A program made the translations under genes and the position numbers. From Serpentinimonas raichei (GTDB taxonomy: Bacteria > Pseudomonadota > Gammaproteobacteria > Burkholderiales > Burkholderiaceae_C): a stretch of DNA of 64,000 nucleotides. Within the stretch, counting starts at the first letter, position 1; each line of letters opens with the position of its first letter. The notes under the pieces were generated by a model. It did no database searches. It saw only the letters and a list, made by a program, of their open reading frames with translations, and was not told the origin of the DNA. The stretch spans positions 1,991,858-2,055,857 of the forward strand of contig NZ_AP014568.1 of NCBI RefSeq assembly GCF_000828895.1, given 5' to 3'. Of this stretch, positions 47,706 through 57,353 are shown piece after piece.

Positions 47706-50138
47706 TTAGTTACGCAGCGGTTTGCCGGTTTGCAGCATGCCCATGATGCGCGCCTGCGTTTTGGGGTGTTCGATCAGGCTGCAAAATGCCTGGCGCTCCA
47801 GTTGCATCAGGTATTCTTCGTTGACCAGCGTACCGGCCTCGACCTCGCCGCCGCACAGCACGTTGGCGATCAGGCTGGCGATGTGGAAATCGTGCTGGCT
47901 GATGAAGCCGCCGTCGCGCATATTGATGAGCGAGCCCAGAATGGTCGCCTTGGCCGAGCGCCCCGCCACCGGGAACAGGCTCTTGTGCGGCGGCCGGTAG
48001 CCGGCGCGTTGCAGCGCCTGCGCCTGGACTATGGCCACGTAGAGCAGCTCGTCTTTGTGTGCCACGATGGTGTCGCTGGGCAGCAGGTAGCCGAGCTTGC
48101 GGCTTTCCAGCGCACTGGTGCCCACGCTGGCCATGGCCGCGGCCTTGAAGCCTTCGCCTAGGAAGGGCAGCAGATCGGTGCCGGTGCTGGCGCGCGCGTT
48201 TTCGGCGGCGCGCCGGGCAATGTAGGTCAGGCCACCGGCGCCGGGGATCAGGCCCACGCCCACTTCCACCAGCCCGATGTAGCTCTCCAGGTGCACCACC
48301 CGGTGCGCGCAGTGAACCAGCAGCTCGCAGCCGCCGCCCAGCGCCATGCCGCGCACGGCGGCCACCACCGGCACCTGGGCGTAGCGCAGCTTGAGCATGA
48401 CGCGCTGCAGCTCGGCTTCCACGTCGTCGATCGCCGACACGCCTGCGGCCAAGAAGGCCGGCATCACGGCTTGCAGGTCGGCCCCGACGCTGAACGGCTC
48501 GTCGCCCGACCACAGCACCAGACCCTGGTACTCGCTCTCGGCCAGATCGACGGCGCGGCTCAAGCCCTCGGTGACACCGGGGCCGATGGCGTGCATCTTG
48601 CTCTTGATGCTGGCGATCAGCACCCCGGCCTGCTCGGGCTGCTCCAGCGTCCAGAGCCGGATGTCGGCGTCTTCAAACACGGTGCAGCCGGCGCTCTCGA
48701 AGCGCGTGGCGCCTTCGCCGAGCAGGGTTTCGCGGAAAATCTGGCGCTCGTACACCGGCAATTCGCGCCGGGGCTGGAAGCGGCCCTCGGCCGGGTTCCA
48801 CGAGCCCTCGGGCTGGTGCACCCCGCCGCGCTCGGCCACCGGGCCGTGAAACACCCAGTCGGGCAGCGGCGTGCGGCACAGGGCGTGGCCGGCGTCGATG
48901 TCGGCTTGCACCATCTGCGCCACTTCGAGCCAGCCGGCCTCTTGCCAGAGCTCGAACGGGCCTTGCTGCATGCCAAAGCCCCAGCGCATGGCTTGGTCCA
49001 CGTCGCGGGCGCAGTCGGCAATCGTGGCCAGGTGCAGCGCGGCGTAGTGAAAGGCGTTGCGCAAAATGGCCCACAAAAAGCGCCCTTGCGGCCCTTCGGC
49101 GTTGCGCAGCAGCTTGAGGCGCTCGGGCGCGGGCTTTTTCAGCATCCGGCCATAGACTTCGTCGGCCTTCTGGCCCTTGCCGTCGGCGCAGGGCACGTAG
49201 TCGCGGCTGGCGAGCTCGAAGCGGTGAATATCGCGTCCGACCTTTTTGAAGAACCCGGCCTTGCTCTTTTGCCCCAGGTGCCCCAGCTCCAGCAGCGCCT
49301 TGAGCACCTCGGGCGTCTGGAAGCTGGCGTAGAAGGGGTCGGTCGCGGGGCTGAGCGTGTCTTGCAGCGTCTTGATGACGTGCGCCATGGTGTCCAGCCC
49401 CACCACGTCGGCGGTGCGGAAGGTGCCGCTGCTGGCGCGCCCCAGGCGCTTGCCGGTCAGGTCATCGACCACATCAAAGCTCAGGCCATAGCGCTCGGCC
49501 TCTTGCATGGTCGAGAGCATGCCCGCGATGCCGATGCGGTTGGCAATGAAGTTGGGCGTGTCTTTGGCGCGCACCACGCTCTTGCCCAGCACGCGGGTGA
49601 CGAAGGTTTCGAGCTGGTCCAGCACCTGCGGGCCAGTGGCCGGGGTGGCGATCAGCTCGACCAGCGGCATGTAGCGCGGCGGGTTGAAGAAGTGGATGCC
49701 GCAAAAGCGCGCCCGCAACTGCGCCGGCAGCGCATCCGAGAGCGCGACTATCGACAGGCCCGAGGTGTTGGAGGCCAGCAGCGCGCCTTCGGCCACAAAG
49801 GGCGCGATCTTGGCGTAGAGCTCGCGCTTCCAGTCCATGCGCTCGGCAATGGCCTCGATGATCAGGTCGCAGCCGCGCAGGCGCTCGAGGTGCTGGGCGT
49901 AGTTGGCGGGCTCGATCAAATCGGCCTCGTCGGTCAGGCCCAGCGGGGCCGGCTTGAGCTTTTTGAGGTTGGCGATGGCGCGCTGGGCGATGCCGCTTTG
50001 GTCGGGTGCGCCGGGTTTGTCTTCCGGCAGATCGAACAAAATAACGGGCACTTTGCAGTTGACTAGGTGCGCCGCGATCTGCGCCCCCATCACCCCGGCG
50101 CCGAGCACGGCGACTTGTTTGACTTGAAATCGGCTCAC
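47706..50138 (-). CDS. 3-Hydroxyacyl-CoA dehydrogenase / enoyl-CoA hydratase, FadN-type
   Basis: An 810-residue bifunctional beta-oxidation enzyme. The dehydrogenase part comes first, with NAD motif VLGAGVMGAQIAAHLV (residues 11-26) and HFFNPPRYMPLVELI; the C-terminal dehydrogenase domains follow to about 450. The crotonase domain is at the C-terminal side (about 510-740; [16 protein letters not shown] and GAGGLTYIARRA). This order is that of Bacillus FadN, the reverse of E. coli FadB. It pairs with fadA 20 nt downstream and an acyl-CoA dehydrogenase upstream, as in fadNAE operons. Confidence 0.9.
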   Translation of the reverse strand: MSRFQVKQVAVLGAGVMGAQIAAHLVNCKVPVILFDLPEDKPGAPDQSGIAQRAIANLKKLKPAPLGLTDEADLIEPANYAQHLERLRGCDLIIEAIAERMDWKRELYAKIAPFVAEGALLASNTSGLSIVALSDALPAQLRARFCGIHFFNPPRYMPLVELIATPATGPQVLDQLETFVTRVLGKSVVRAKDTPNFIANRIGIAGMLSTMQEAERYGLSFDVVDDLTGKRLGRASSGTFRTADVVGLDTMAHVIKTLQDTLSPATDPFYASFQTPEVLKALLELGHLGQKSKAGFFKKVGRDIHRFELASRDYVPCADGKGQKADEVYGRMLKKPAPERLKLLRNAEGPQGRFLWAILRNAFHYAALHLATIADCARDVDQAMRWGFGMQQGPFELWQEAGWLEVAQMVQADIDAGHALCRTPLPDWVFHGPVAERGGVHQPEGSWNPAEGRFQPRRELPVYERQIFRETLLGEGATRFESAGCTVFEDADIRLWTLEQPEQAGVLIASIKSKMHAIGPGVTEGLSRAVDLAESEYQGLVLWSGDEPFSVGADLQAVMPAFLAAGVSAIDDVEAELQRVMLKLRYAQVPVVAAVRGMALGGGCELLVHCAHRVVHLESYIGLVEVGVGLIPGAGGLTYIARRAAENARASTGTDLLPFLGEGFKAAAMASVGTSALESRKLGYLLPSDTIVAHKDELLYVAIVQAQALQRAGYRPPHKSLFPVAGRSAKATILGSLINMRDGGFISQHDFHIASLIANVLCGGEVEAGTLVNEEYLMQLERQAFCSLIEHPKTQARIMGMLQTGKPLRN

Positions 50139-50168
50139 GGATGTTCCTTGCTTGAATGCGGGGCGGCG

Positions 50169-50612
50169 TTACTGCACGCGAACCCAGGTCTGGGTGCGGC
50201 CAAAGGGCCCGATGGAGCCACGCACCTGCAGCTTGCGCCCTGCTTCGATTGGCGTCATGCGCAGGGTGTAAGTGCGGCCGTCTTCGGGGTCGAGGATGCG
50301 GCCACTCTCCCACACGGTGCGCCCTTCGGCTTGGCGCGCACCGCGGATGATCTCCAGCCCGATCAGGGGTTGGTCTTTGCGGTCGTCGGTGCAGGCGGTG
50401 CAGCGCGCGGCCTGATCGGCCCCGGGGCGCAGCAGGCGCGTGATGCGGCCCGTGAGCACGCCACCGTTGTCGCTGATCACCACCTCGGTGCGCGGCTGGT
50501 TGGTCTGTTCATCGATGGTGTGCCAGGTGCCGGCCGGGCTCATCTGGGCCCAGGCCGAGCCGGCCAGCAGCAGGCCAACGGCCAGCAGGGTGTGACGCAG
50601 TGCGTTTTTCAT
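50169..50612 (-). CDS. DUF2147 exported protein
   Basis: A 147-residue protein with a signal peptide (MKNALRHTLLAVGLLLAGSAWA) and a DUF2147 domain: PAGTWHTIDEQTNQPRTEV and LIGLEIIRG with a C-T-A-C pair before it. Family members are small periplasmic proteins of unknown role. The start ATG 50612 has GGAG at 50621-50624, 8 nt upstream. It is inserted between acyl-CoA dehydrogenase and FadN with gaps of 30-32 nt, so it is expressed with beta-oxidation and may act at the membrane in lipid uptake or sensing. Confidence 0.85.
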   Translation of the reverse strand: MKNALRHTLLAVGLLLAGSAWAQMSPAGTWHTIDEQTNQPRTEVVISDNGGVLTGRITRLLRPGADQAARCTACTDDRKDQPLIGLEIIRGARQAEGRTVWESGRILDPEDGRTYTLRMTPIEAGRKLQVRGSIGPFGRTQTWVRVQ

Positions 50613-50644
50613 ATGAAAAGCTCCGGAAGGGTTTCGAATGAAGA

Positions 50645-52441
50645 TCAGGCCAGCGCGGCCTCGGTGTCCATCAGGCTGGCGCTGCCGGCGCGCGCGGTGC
50701 GCATCAGCATGGCAGTTTCGGGCAGCAGCTTGGCAAAGTAAAAACGCGCCGTTTGCAGCTTGGCAGTGTAGAACGGGTCTTGGCTGCCGGTTGCGATCTG
50801 CTTGAGCGCCACCGAGGCCATGCGGGCAAAGAAGTAGGCGTACACGAGGTGCCCGGCCACGCGCAGGTAGTCCACAGCGGCTGCGCCCACTTCGTCGGGG
50901 TTTTGCATGCCCTTGAAGCCGATTTCGGTGGTGAACTTGTTCATCTGCTCGCCCAAGTAGGCAAGCGGGTTGATGAACTCGGCCATTTTCTCGTTCACGC
51001 CCTCTTGCTCCACCAGCGCCGCCACCAGCTTGCCGAATTTTTTCAGCGAAGCGCCGTTGTTGCCCAGCACTTTGCGGCCCAGCAAATCCAGGCTCTGCAC
51101 CGTGTTGGTGCCTTCGTAGATCATGTTGATGCGGGCATCGCGCACGTACTGCTCCATGCCCCACTCTTTGATGTAGCCGTGGCCGCCGAAAACCTGCTGG
51201 CACATCGTGGTGGCGGTCCAGGCGTTGTCGGAGACGAAGGCTTTGGCGATTGGTGTCAGCAGCGCCAACAGCTCGGCGCTGTCCTTGCGCACTTTTTCGT
51301 CCGGGTGGTTGATTTCTTGGTCGAGCAACAGGGCGCTGTAGGTCATCAGCGCACGCCCACCTTCGGCATAGGCCTTGGCGGTGAGCAGCATTTTGCGCAC
51401 GTCCGGGTGCACGATGATCGGGTCGGCCGGCTTGTCTTTGGCCTTCACGCCCGAGAGGCTGCGCATCTGGATGCGGTCTTTGGCGTAGGCGAGCGCGTTC
51501 TGGTAGGCCACTTCGGTCAGGCCCAGCGACTGGTTGCCCACCCCCAAACGGGCCGCGTTCATCATCACAAACATGGCTTGCAAGCCCTTGTTGGGCTGAC
51601 CCACCAGCGTGCCGATGGCGCCATCGAGCATCAGCTGGGCGGTGGCATTGCCGTGGATGCCCATCTTGTGCTCGAGGCCGGAGCAGAAAATGGGGTTGCG
51701 CGCACCCAGCGAGCCATCGGCTTGCACGTGGTACTTGGGCACCAAAAACAGGCTAATGCCTTTGCTGCCGGCTGGGGCGTCGGGCAGGCGCGCCAGCACC
51801 AGGTGCAGGATGTTTTCGGTCAGGTCGTGTTCACCGGCGCTGATGAAAATCTTTTGCCCGGTGATCTTGTAGCTGCCGTCGGCTTGCGGCTCGGCCTTGC
51901 TGCGCAGCATGCCGAGGTCGGTGCCGCAATGCGGTTCGGTCAGGCACATGGTGCCGGTCCACTCGCCGCTCACCAGCTTGGCCAAGTAGGTTTTTTTCTG
52001 CTCCGGCGTGCCGTGGGCGTGCAGGCACTCGTAAGCGCCGTGGCTCAGACCGGGGTACATGGTCCAGGCTTGGTTGGCGCTGTTGAGCATTTCGTAGAAG
52101 CACTGGTTGACCACGAAGGGCAGGCCTTGGCCGCCGTATTCGGGGTCGCAGCTCAGGGCCGGCCAACCGCCGGCGACGTACTGCTGGTAGGCCGCCTTGA
52201 AGCCGCTCGGCGCTTGCACCTCGTGGGTGGCTTTGTCGAGCGTGCAACCCTCGTGGTCACCGCTGATATTGAGCGGGAACGCCACTTCGGCGGCAAACTT
52301 GCCCCCTTCTTCGAGCACCGCGTTGAGGGTCTCGATATCGGCATCGGCGTGTGCCGGGCAGGCCTTGAGCGCATCGACGGCGTGCAACACTTCGTGCAAC
52401 ACAAATTGCATGTCGCGCAGCGGCGGGGTGTAAGCGGGCAT
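50645..52441 (-). CDS. Acyl-CoA dehydrogenase (long, FadE-like with C-terminal domain)
   Basis: A 598-residue flavoprotein for the first oxidation step. It has TGTMCLTEPHCGTDLG and KITGQKIFISAGEHDLTENI (FAD and substrate binding), then CQQVFGGHGYIKEWGMEQYVRDARI with the catalytic region IYEGTNTVQSLDLLGRK. A C-terminal helical extension of about 130 residues marks the class also seen in AcdA-like or dmdC-type enzymes. Chain-length preference is unknown. It lies 42 nt after the tetR stop. Confidence 0.9.
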   Translation of the reverse strand: MPAYTPPLRDMQFVLHEVLHAVDALKACPAHADADIETLNAVLEEGGKFAAEVAFPLNISGDHEGCTLDKATHEVQAPSGFKAAYQQYVAGGWPALSCDPEYGGQGLPFVVNQCFYEMLNSANQAWTMYPGLSHGAYECLHAHGTPEQKKTYLAKLVSGEWTGTMCLTEPHCGTDLGMLRSKAEPQADGSYKITGQKIFISAGEHDLTENILHLVLARLPDAPAGSKGISLFLVPKYHVQADGSLGARNPIFCSGLEHKMGIHGNATAQLMLDGAIGTLVGQPNKGLQAMFVMMNAARLGVGNQSLGLTEVAYQNALAYAKDRIQMRSLSGVKAKDKPADPIIVHPDVRKMLLTAKAYAEGGRALMTYSALLLDQEINHPDEKVRKDSAELLALLTPIAKAFVSDNAWTATTMCQQVFGGHGYIKEWGMEQYVRDARINMIYEGTNTVQSLDLLGRKVLGNNGASLKKFGKLVAALVEQEGVNEKMAEFINPLAYLGEQMNKFTTEIGFKGMQNPDEVGAAAVDYLRVAGHLVYAYFFARMASVALKQIATGSQDPFYTAKLQTARFYFAKLLPETAMLMRTARAGSASLMDTEAALA

Positions 52442-52483
52442 GGGACAGGTCTCCAGTTGAAAAGGACGGTGAAACGAAACGGG

Positions 52484-53164
52484 TTAGCAATGGTGGCGCG
52501 CCAGCAGATTCTCAAAACCTTGGCGGGCGTGCTGCAACCCCTGCGGGTTGCGCAAAAAACGGGCGTCGTAGTGCAGGGCCAAAATCAGGCCGTGGATTTC
52601 AAAGGCGATCTGGTGCGGGTCGGCCTCGGGCCGCAGATGGCCTTGCGCGATCGCGGTCTGGACCGCGCGCCGCATGGCGGCCTGCCAGGTGTTGACGGTC
52701 TGCACCAGCTCGTCGCGCACCGGGCCGGGGCGGTCGTCGAACTCGACCGCGCCGCTGATGTAGACGCAACCCGAATCGATCTCGAGCGCGGTCTGGCGCA
52801 CCCACAAATCGAACAAGGCGCGCAGCCGCGGCAGTCCGCGCGGCTGTTTGAGCGCTGGGTAGAACACGTCGCGTTCGAAGCGCTGGTGGTATTCGCGCAC
52901 CACCGCTATCTGCAAGTCTTCGCGCGAGCCAAAATGGGCGAACACGCCCGACTTGCTCATGCCCAAGACCTCGGCAATGGCCCCGATGCTCAGGCCCTCG
53001 AGCCCGACCGGCGCCGCCAGCGCGAGCGCCGCATCCAAAATGGCGGCGCGCGTTTGCTGGCCTTTGTGCAAGGCCCGCACGGCGCGCACGCCGGCACTGG
53101 ACGCGACACGGGTACGGCGCCCTTCCTCGGGTTTGGCAGACTGGCTGGGTGCGGCAAGTGTCAT
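52484..53164 (-). CDS. TetR-family regulator of beta-oxidation
   Basis: A 226-residue TetR repressor. The helix-turn-helix reads LEGLSIGAIAEVLGMSKSGVFAHFGSREDLQ (in three helices near residues 55-85). The C-terminal ligand domain is of the type found in fatty-acid regulators. It leads the acyl-CoA dehydrogenase-DUF2147-FadN-fadA unit, with a promoter-proximal operator that is also present before fadD. Long-chain acyl-CoA is the likely effector by analogy with PsrA and FadP. The start is ATG 53164; a longer in-frame ORF from 53290 would run through the operator and is not used. Confidence 0.85.
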   Translation of the reverse strand: MTLAAPSQSAKPEEGRRTRVASSAGVRAVRALHKGQQTRAAILDAALALAAPVGLEGLSIGAIAEVLGMSKSGVFAHFGSREDLQIAVVREYHQRFERDVFYPALKQPRGLPRLRALFDLWVRQTALEIDSGCVYISGAVEFDDRPGPVRDELVQTVNTWQAAMRRAVQTAIAQGHLRPEADPHQIAFEIHGLILALHYDARFLRNPQGLQHARQGFENLLARHHC

Positions 53165-53174
53165 GGCAAAAAAT

Positions 53175-53194
53175 ACGAACGATCGTGCTATTTT
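53175..53194. promoter_or_regulatory. TetR-type operator in the tetR promoter
   Basis: The 20-mer ACGAACGATCGTGCTATTTT is the reverse complement of the fadD operator at 31449-31468, with no mismatch. It overlaps the -10 candidate TAAAAT (minus strand, 53190-53195), so the regulator probably represses its own operon. Confidence 0.7.
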
Positions 53195-53293
53195 ATGCCC
53201 ATGCGGCAACCTGTCAAGCCGCTGAGTGCACCCCACGCCATCGGGGTTTACCCTGGTTTGAGCCGCCATGCCAGCCCCTTGCGGGACCAAGGT

Positions 53294-54196
53294 TCAATCG
53301 ACGCAGATCGTGGTGCCGCAGGCGTGCTGGCCCAAGGCTTCGAGCAGCATCGCGTGCGGCACCCGGCCATCGATGATGTGCACCGCCTTGACGCCGCTTT
53401 TGGCGGCTTCCAGCGCCCCCGCAATTTTGGGGATCATGCCGCCGCTGATGGTGCCGTCGGCCACCAAGGCCTCGATTTCCGCCATGCTCAGGCGCGCCAG
53501 CAACTGGCCTTGGCGGTCGAGCACGCCGGGGATGTTGGTGAGCATGAGCAGCTTGTCGGCTTGCAAACTGGTGGCCAGCCGGGCCGCCACCACGTCGGCG
53601 TTGATGTTGAAGCTCTGATTGCCATCGCCACAACCGATCGGGCTCACCACCGGGATGTAACCTTGCGCCTGCACGGTGTGCAGCAAGGCCGGGTCGATGG
53701 CCACGATGTCGCCCACCTGGCCGATGTCGTGCCACAGGCTTGGATCGGTGGCGTCGGGCAGACGCAGGGCACGGGCACGGATCAGGCCGCCATCGCGCCC
53801 GGTCAGCCCCAGTGCACGGCCCCCGGCCTGGTTGATCAGACCCACGATTTCTTGCTGCACCTGACCGGCCAGCACCCATTCCACCACCTGCATGGTTTCG
53901 GCGTCGGTGACGCGCATGCCCTGCACGAAGCGGCCCTGTTTGCCTAGGCGCTGCAGCAGGTGCTCGATCTGCGGGCCGCCCCCGTGCACCACCACCGGGC
54001 GCAGGCCCAGCAATTGCAGCAGCACCACGTCTTGGGCAAAGGCTTGCTGCAACGCCGGCTCGGTCATGGCGTTGCCACCGTACTTGATGACCAGCGTTTG
54101 GCCTTGCTGCTGGCGCAGACTGGGCAACAAGCTGGCCAGCACGGCGGCGCGCTCGGCGCTGGTGATCGGATGGGGTGAGGGTGCGCTAGGGTTCAT
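53294..54196 (-). CDS. argB: Acetylglutamate kinase
   Basis: Second enzyme of arginine biosynthesis, phosphorylating N-acetylglutamate. The 300-residue protein has the amino-acid kinase motifs [38 protein letters not shown] and the Lys-containing [11 protein letters not shown]. The start is ATG 54196. It lies 129 nt upstream of tetR on the same strand and is divergent from the CYTH-CHAD gene. Confidence 0.93.
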   Translation of the reverse strand: MNPSAPSPHPITSAERAAVLASLLPSLRQQQGQTLVIKYGGNAMTEPALQQAFAQDVVLLQLLGLRPVVVHGGGPQIEHLLQRLGKQGRFVQGMRVTDAETMQVVEWVLAGQVQQEIVGLINQAGGRALGLTGRDGGLIRARALRLPDATDPSLWHDIGQVGDIVAIDPALLHTVQAQGYIPVVSPIGCGDGNQSFNINADVVAARLATSLQADKLLMLTNIPGVLDRQGQLLARLSMAEIEALVADGTISGGMIPKIAGALEAAKSGVKAVHIIDGRVPHAMLLEALGQHACGTTICVD

Positions 54197-54256
54197 GGTG
54201 GATTGGACGGCGGCTACACACGGCTGCGGTGCGCTGCCATTGTGCCGCAATTGCCC

Positions 54257-54286
54257 TTGCACCCCGGGGGGTTGTGATCTCATAAT
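54257..54286 (+). promoter_or_regulatory. Sigma-70-type promoter of the CYTH-CHAD gene
   Basis: TTGCAC (54257-54262), an 18-nt spacer and CATAAT (54281-54286) give a good sigma-70 promoter. The leader to ATG 54359 is about 65 nt, unlike the very short leaders of several neighbours. argB is transcribed in the opposite direction. Confidence 0.55.
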
Positions 54287-54358
54287 GGGTGAGCAAAATC
54301 GGGGCGGCATTTTTTGGTCCCGATCCAAACCCCGAACCCCCTTCGCACTCACATCGCC

Positions 54359-55906
54359 ATGAGCACCCCACAGGAAATCGAACTCAAGCTGCTGGTGCCG
54401 GGTCTGACGGCCGATGCCGCCCTGCAGATCATGCGCCGCTCGCCCAGCTTGGCGCGCCGCAAGCTGCGCCAGCAGCAACTGGTGAGCCGCTACTTCGACA
54501 CCCCCGATGGCTTGCTGCAGCGGCAGCGCTGTGCCTTGCGCGTGCGCCACTGCAGCGATGCGCTGGCGCCTGCCGGCACGGGGCCCCAAGCGTGGATTCA
54601 AACCCTCAAAACCGCTGGCCAGTCACGCGGCGGCTTGAGCCAGCGCGGCGAGTGGGAGTGCACCGTGGCCGGTGACTGGCCCGAACGCGAAGGGCTGCGC
54701 GGCACCGCCTGGGATGCACTCGACCCGGTGGACGCGCTGTTCGAGCGCTTGCAGCCCTGCCATGAGACGCGCTGCCTGCGCAGCAGTTGGCTCATCACGC
54801 GCCGCGACGGCACGCTGCTCGAGGTCACGCTCGATGCCGGCCACGTGCTCGCCAACGGTCAGTCGCAGGCGCTGTTGGAAATCGAGCTCGAGCTGTTGGC
54901 CGGCTCACCGCAGGCCCTGTTCGATTTGGCTGACGAACTGGCCCGGCGCCTGCCCTGCCTGCCCTCCAACGTAAGCAAAGCCGAGCGCGCCGCCTTGCTG
55001 GCGGCGCAGCGGCTGCACCTGCCCGTGCGGGCACGCCCTATCGAACGCCAGCCCGGCGAAGCCTTGCATGCCCTGGCGCTGCGTGCGCTGGGCGAGATGC
55101 TCGACCAATTCATGCGCAACCTCGAGGGCATGCTGCACAACGACGCCCCCGAATGGGTGCATCAGGCGCGGGTGGGTTGGCGCCGTTGGCGCAGCTTGCA
55201 GCGCCTGTTGCGCCCCTTGATAGGCCCAGCCCCCGATTTTGCAGCCCTGCGCCCCTTGCTCGATGCGCTGGGGCAGCAGCGCAACCTCGACGTGGCCTGC
55301 ACCGAAACCCTGCCCGCTTGGGCCGGCGCCTGGGCTTGTGCACAGGCTGGTGCGGCGGCGCAGCCAGCCCAACCGGATGCCCCACCGAACGCCTGGGAAC
55401 AGGCCGAACAGCGGCTGCAAGCGGCGCGCACGGCGCAGCGCGAGCAGTTGCGTCAAACCTTGCTCGACCCAGCCACAGGGCAAGCCCTGCTGGTCTTGGC
55501 GCGCCATCTGTGGCAACTGGGCCAACAGCCCGTGGCCATCAAAAAAAGCTGGGCCGGCGGGCGGCTGGCACGCTGGCACCGCCGCCTGCACACCCTGCTG
55601 CAGGGCGAACAGGCGGCGTTGCTCGATGTGGCCACGCTGCACGAAGCGCGCCTGCTGGCCAAGCGCTTGCGCTACGGCAGCGAGGCCTTGGCCAGCGCCC
55701 TGCCCGCCAAACGGCTGCGCCAGAGCCAGCAATGGGTCAAGGACGCCACCCTGTGGCAAACCCGCATCGGCCAGGCGCGCGACGCTTGGCAACTGGCCGC
55801 GTTGCTGCAAGAACACACCGACGCAGCGGCCGCCCTGGTTGCTTTCATGCAGGGCGTGGCAGCGGCCATGGAGCGCGCCGCCCAAGAGGCGGCCAGCCCG
55901 GGCTAA
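54359..55906 (+). CDS. CYTH and CHAD domain protein (inorganic triphosphatase-like)
   Basis: A 515-residue protein. The CYTH domain (about 1-210) begins with [10 protein letters not shown], the ExExK motif of triphosphate tunnel enzymes, followed by basic strands such as CALRVRH and an acidic ELELELLAG. The CHAD domain (about 235-510) supplies repeated basic histidine positions ([31 protein letters not shown]), which bind polyphosphate. Similar to E. coli YgiF, an inorganic triphosphatase. Polyphosphate association is inferred from CHAD. Confidence 0.88.
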   Translation: MSTPQEIELKLLVPGLTADAALQIMRRSPSLARRKLRQQQLVSRYFDTPDGLLQRQRCALRVRHCSDALAPAGTGPQAWIQTLKTAGQSRGGLSQRGEWECTVAGDWPEREGLRGTAWDALDPVDALFERLQPCHETRCLRSSWLITRRDGTLLEVTLDAGHVLANGQSQALLEIELELLAGSPQALFDLADELARRLPCLPSNVSKAERAALLAAQRLHLPVRARPIERQPGEALHALALRALGEMLDQFMRNLEGMLHNDAPEWVHQARVGWRRWRSLQRLLRPLIGPAPDFAALRPLLDALGQQRNLDVACTETLPAWAGAWACAQAGAAAQPAQPDAPPNAWEQAEQRLQAARTAQREQLRQTLLDPATGQALLVLARHLWQLGQQPVAIKKSWAGGRLARWHRRLHTLLQGEQAALLDVATLHEARLLAKRLRYGSEALASALPAKRLRQSQQWVKDATLWQTRIGQARDAWQLAALLQEHTDAAAALVAFMQGVAAAMERAAQEAASPG

Positions 55907-55967
55907 AATCCGCAACCCTGTTTCCCCCAGCCAGCCTCTGGATCTACACCACGAACCGCTGCCCGCC

Positions 55968-57320
55968 ATGAGCAAAAAAGTCTACATCAAAACCTTCGGC
56001 TGCCAGATGAACGAGTACGACTCGGACAAAATGGCCGACGTGCTGGCCGCCGCCCAAGGCTACGAGCCGACCACCGACGTGGAGCAGGCCGACCTGATTT
56101 TGTTCAACACCTGCTCGGTGCGCGAAAAGGCGCAAGAAAAGGTGTTCTCCGACCTCGGGCGCGTGCGGCACCTGAAAAAAAAGGGCGTGCTGATCGGCGT
56201 CGGCGGCTGTGTCGCCAGCCAGGAGGGCGAGGAAATCATCCGCCGCGCGCCCTACGTCGATCTGGTGTTCGGCCCGCAGACCCTGCACCGCCTGCCCGAG
56301 TTGCTGAACGCGCGTGCGGCGCAGCAGCGGCCGCAAGTGGACATCAGCTTTCCCGAAATCGAAAAATTCGACCACCTGCCACCGGCGAAGGTCGAAGGGG
56401 TGAGCGCCTTCGTGAGCATCATGGAAGGCTGCAGCAAATACTGCAGCTACTGCGTGGTGCCCTACACCCGCGGTGAGGAGTTCAGCCGCCCGCTCGACGA
56501 GGTGCTGCTCGAAGTCGCCACACTGGCCGAGCAGGGCGTGAAAGAAGTCACGCTGCTGGGCCAAAACGTCAACGCCTACCAAGGCCGCATGGGGCAAAGC
56601 AGCGAACTGGCCGACTTTGCCCTGCTGCTCGAATGCGTGCACGAAATCCCCGGCATCGAGCGCATCCGCTACACCACCAGCCACCCCAAAGAGTTCACGC
56701 CACGCCTGATCGAGGCCTACGCGCGCCTGCCCAAACTCGTCAACCACTTGCACCTGCCGGTGCAGCACGGCAGCGACCGCATCTTGGCGGCCATGAAACG
56801 CGGCTACACCGCGCTCGAATACAAAAGCACGGTGCGCAAGCTGCGCGCGGTGCGGCCCGGGCTGTCGCTGTCGAGCGACTTCATCGTTGGCTTCCCCGGC
56901 GAGACCGAGGCCGACTTCGCCCAGCTCATGAAGCTGGTGCAAGAGCTGAGCTTTGACAGCAGCTTCAGCTTCGTCTTCAGCCCGCGCCCCGGCACCCCGG
57001 CCGCCAACCTGCCCGACGACACCCCGCCGCCGCTCAAACTGCAACGGCTGCACGCGCTGCAAGCGCTGCTCGACCAGCAGGTGCAGGCCATCGCCGAGCG
57101 CCTGGTGGGCAGCGTGCAACGCATTCTGGTCGAAGGCCCGTCGCGCAAGCACGCGCACGAACTCACCGGCCGCACCGAGTGCAACCGCAGCGTGAACTTC
57201 GAGGCCGGTGTGCAAGGCGCGCGCCTGATCGGTCAGATGCTGGATGTGCGCATCACCGAAGCGCGCTCGCATTCGCTGCGTGGCGAGCTGTGCCTGAGTG
57301 AGGCGGTGCTGGCGGCCTGA
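55968..57320 (+). CDS. miaB: tRNA-2-methylthio-N6-dimethylallyladenosine synthase
   Basis: Radical-SAM methylthiotransferase that modifies A37 of tRNAs reading UNN codons. The 450-residue protein has the three N-terminal cluster cysteines in [15 protein letters not shown] and GGCVAS. It also has the radical-SAM triad CSKYCSYC, and a C-terminal TRAM domain (ILVEGPSRK onward). [12 protein letters not shown] and [10 protein letters not shown] fit MiaB rather than RimO or MtaB. The start is ATG 55968. Confidence 0.94.
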   Translation: MSKKVYIKTFGCQMNEYDSDKMADVLAAAQGYEPTTDVEQADLILFNTCSVREKAQEKVFSDLGRVRHLKKKGVLIGVGGCVASQEGEEIIRRAPYVDLVFGPQTLHRLPELLNARAAQQRPQVDISFPEIEKFDHLPPAKVEGVSAFVSIMEGCSKYCSYCVVPYTRGEEFSRPLDEVLLEVATLAEQGVKEVTLLGQNVNAYQGRMGQSSELADFALLLECVHEIPGIERIRYTTSHPKEFTPRLIEAYARLPKLVNHLHLPVQHGSDRILAAMKRGYTALEYKSTVRKLRAVRPGLSLSSDFIVGFPGETEADFAQLMKLVQELSFDSSFSFVFSPRPGTPAANLPDDTPPPLKLQRLHALQALLDQQVQAIAERLVGSVQRILVEGPSRKHAHELTGRTECNRSVNFEAGVQGARLIGQMLDVRITEARSHSLRGELCLSEAVLAA

Positions 57321-57353
57321 TCCGCGATCCGCAGCGGGTGCAGCGACCCGTCG

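Noticed and set aside
53165..53290. Longer N-terminus for the TetR regulator from 53290
   Set aside because: It would translate the operator and promoter; ATG 53164 gives a family-length protein.
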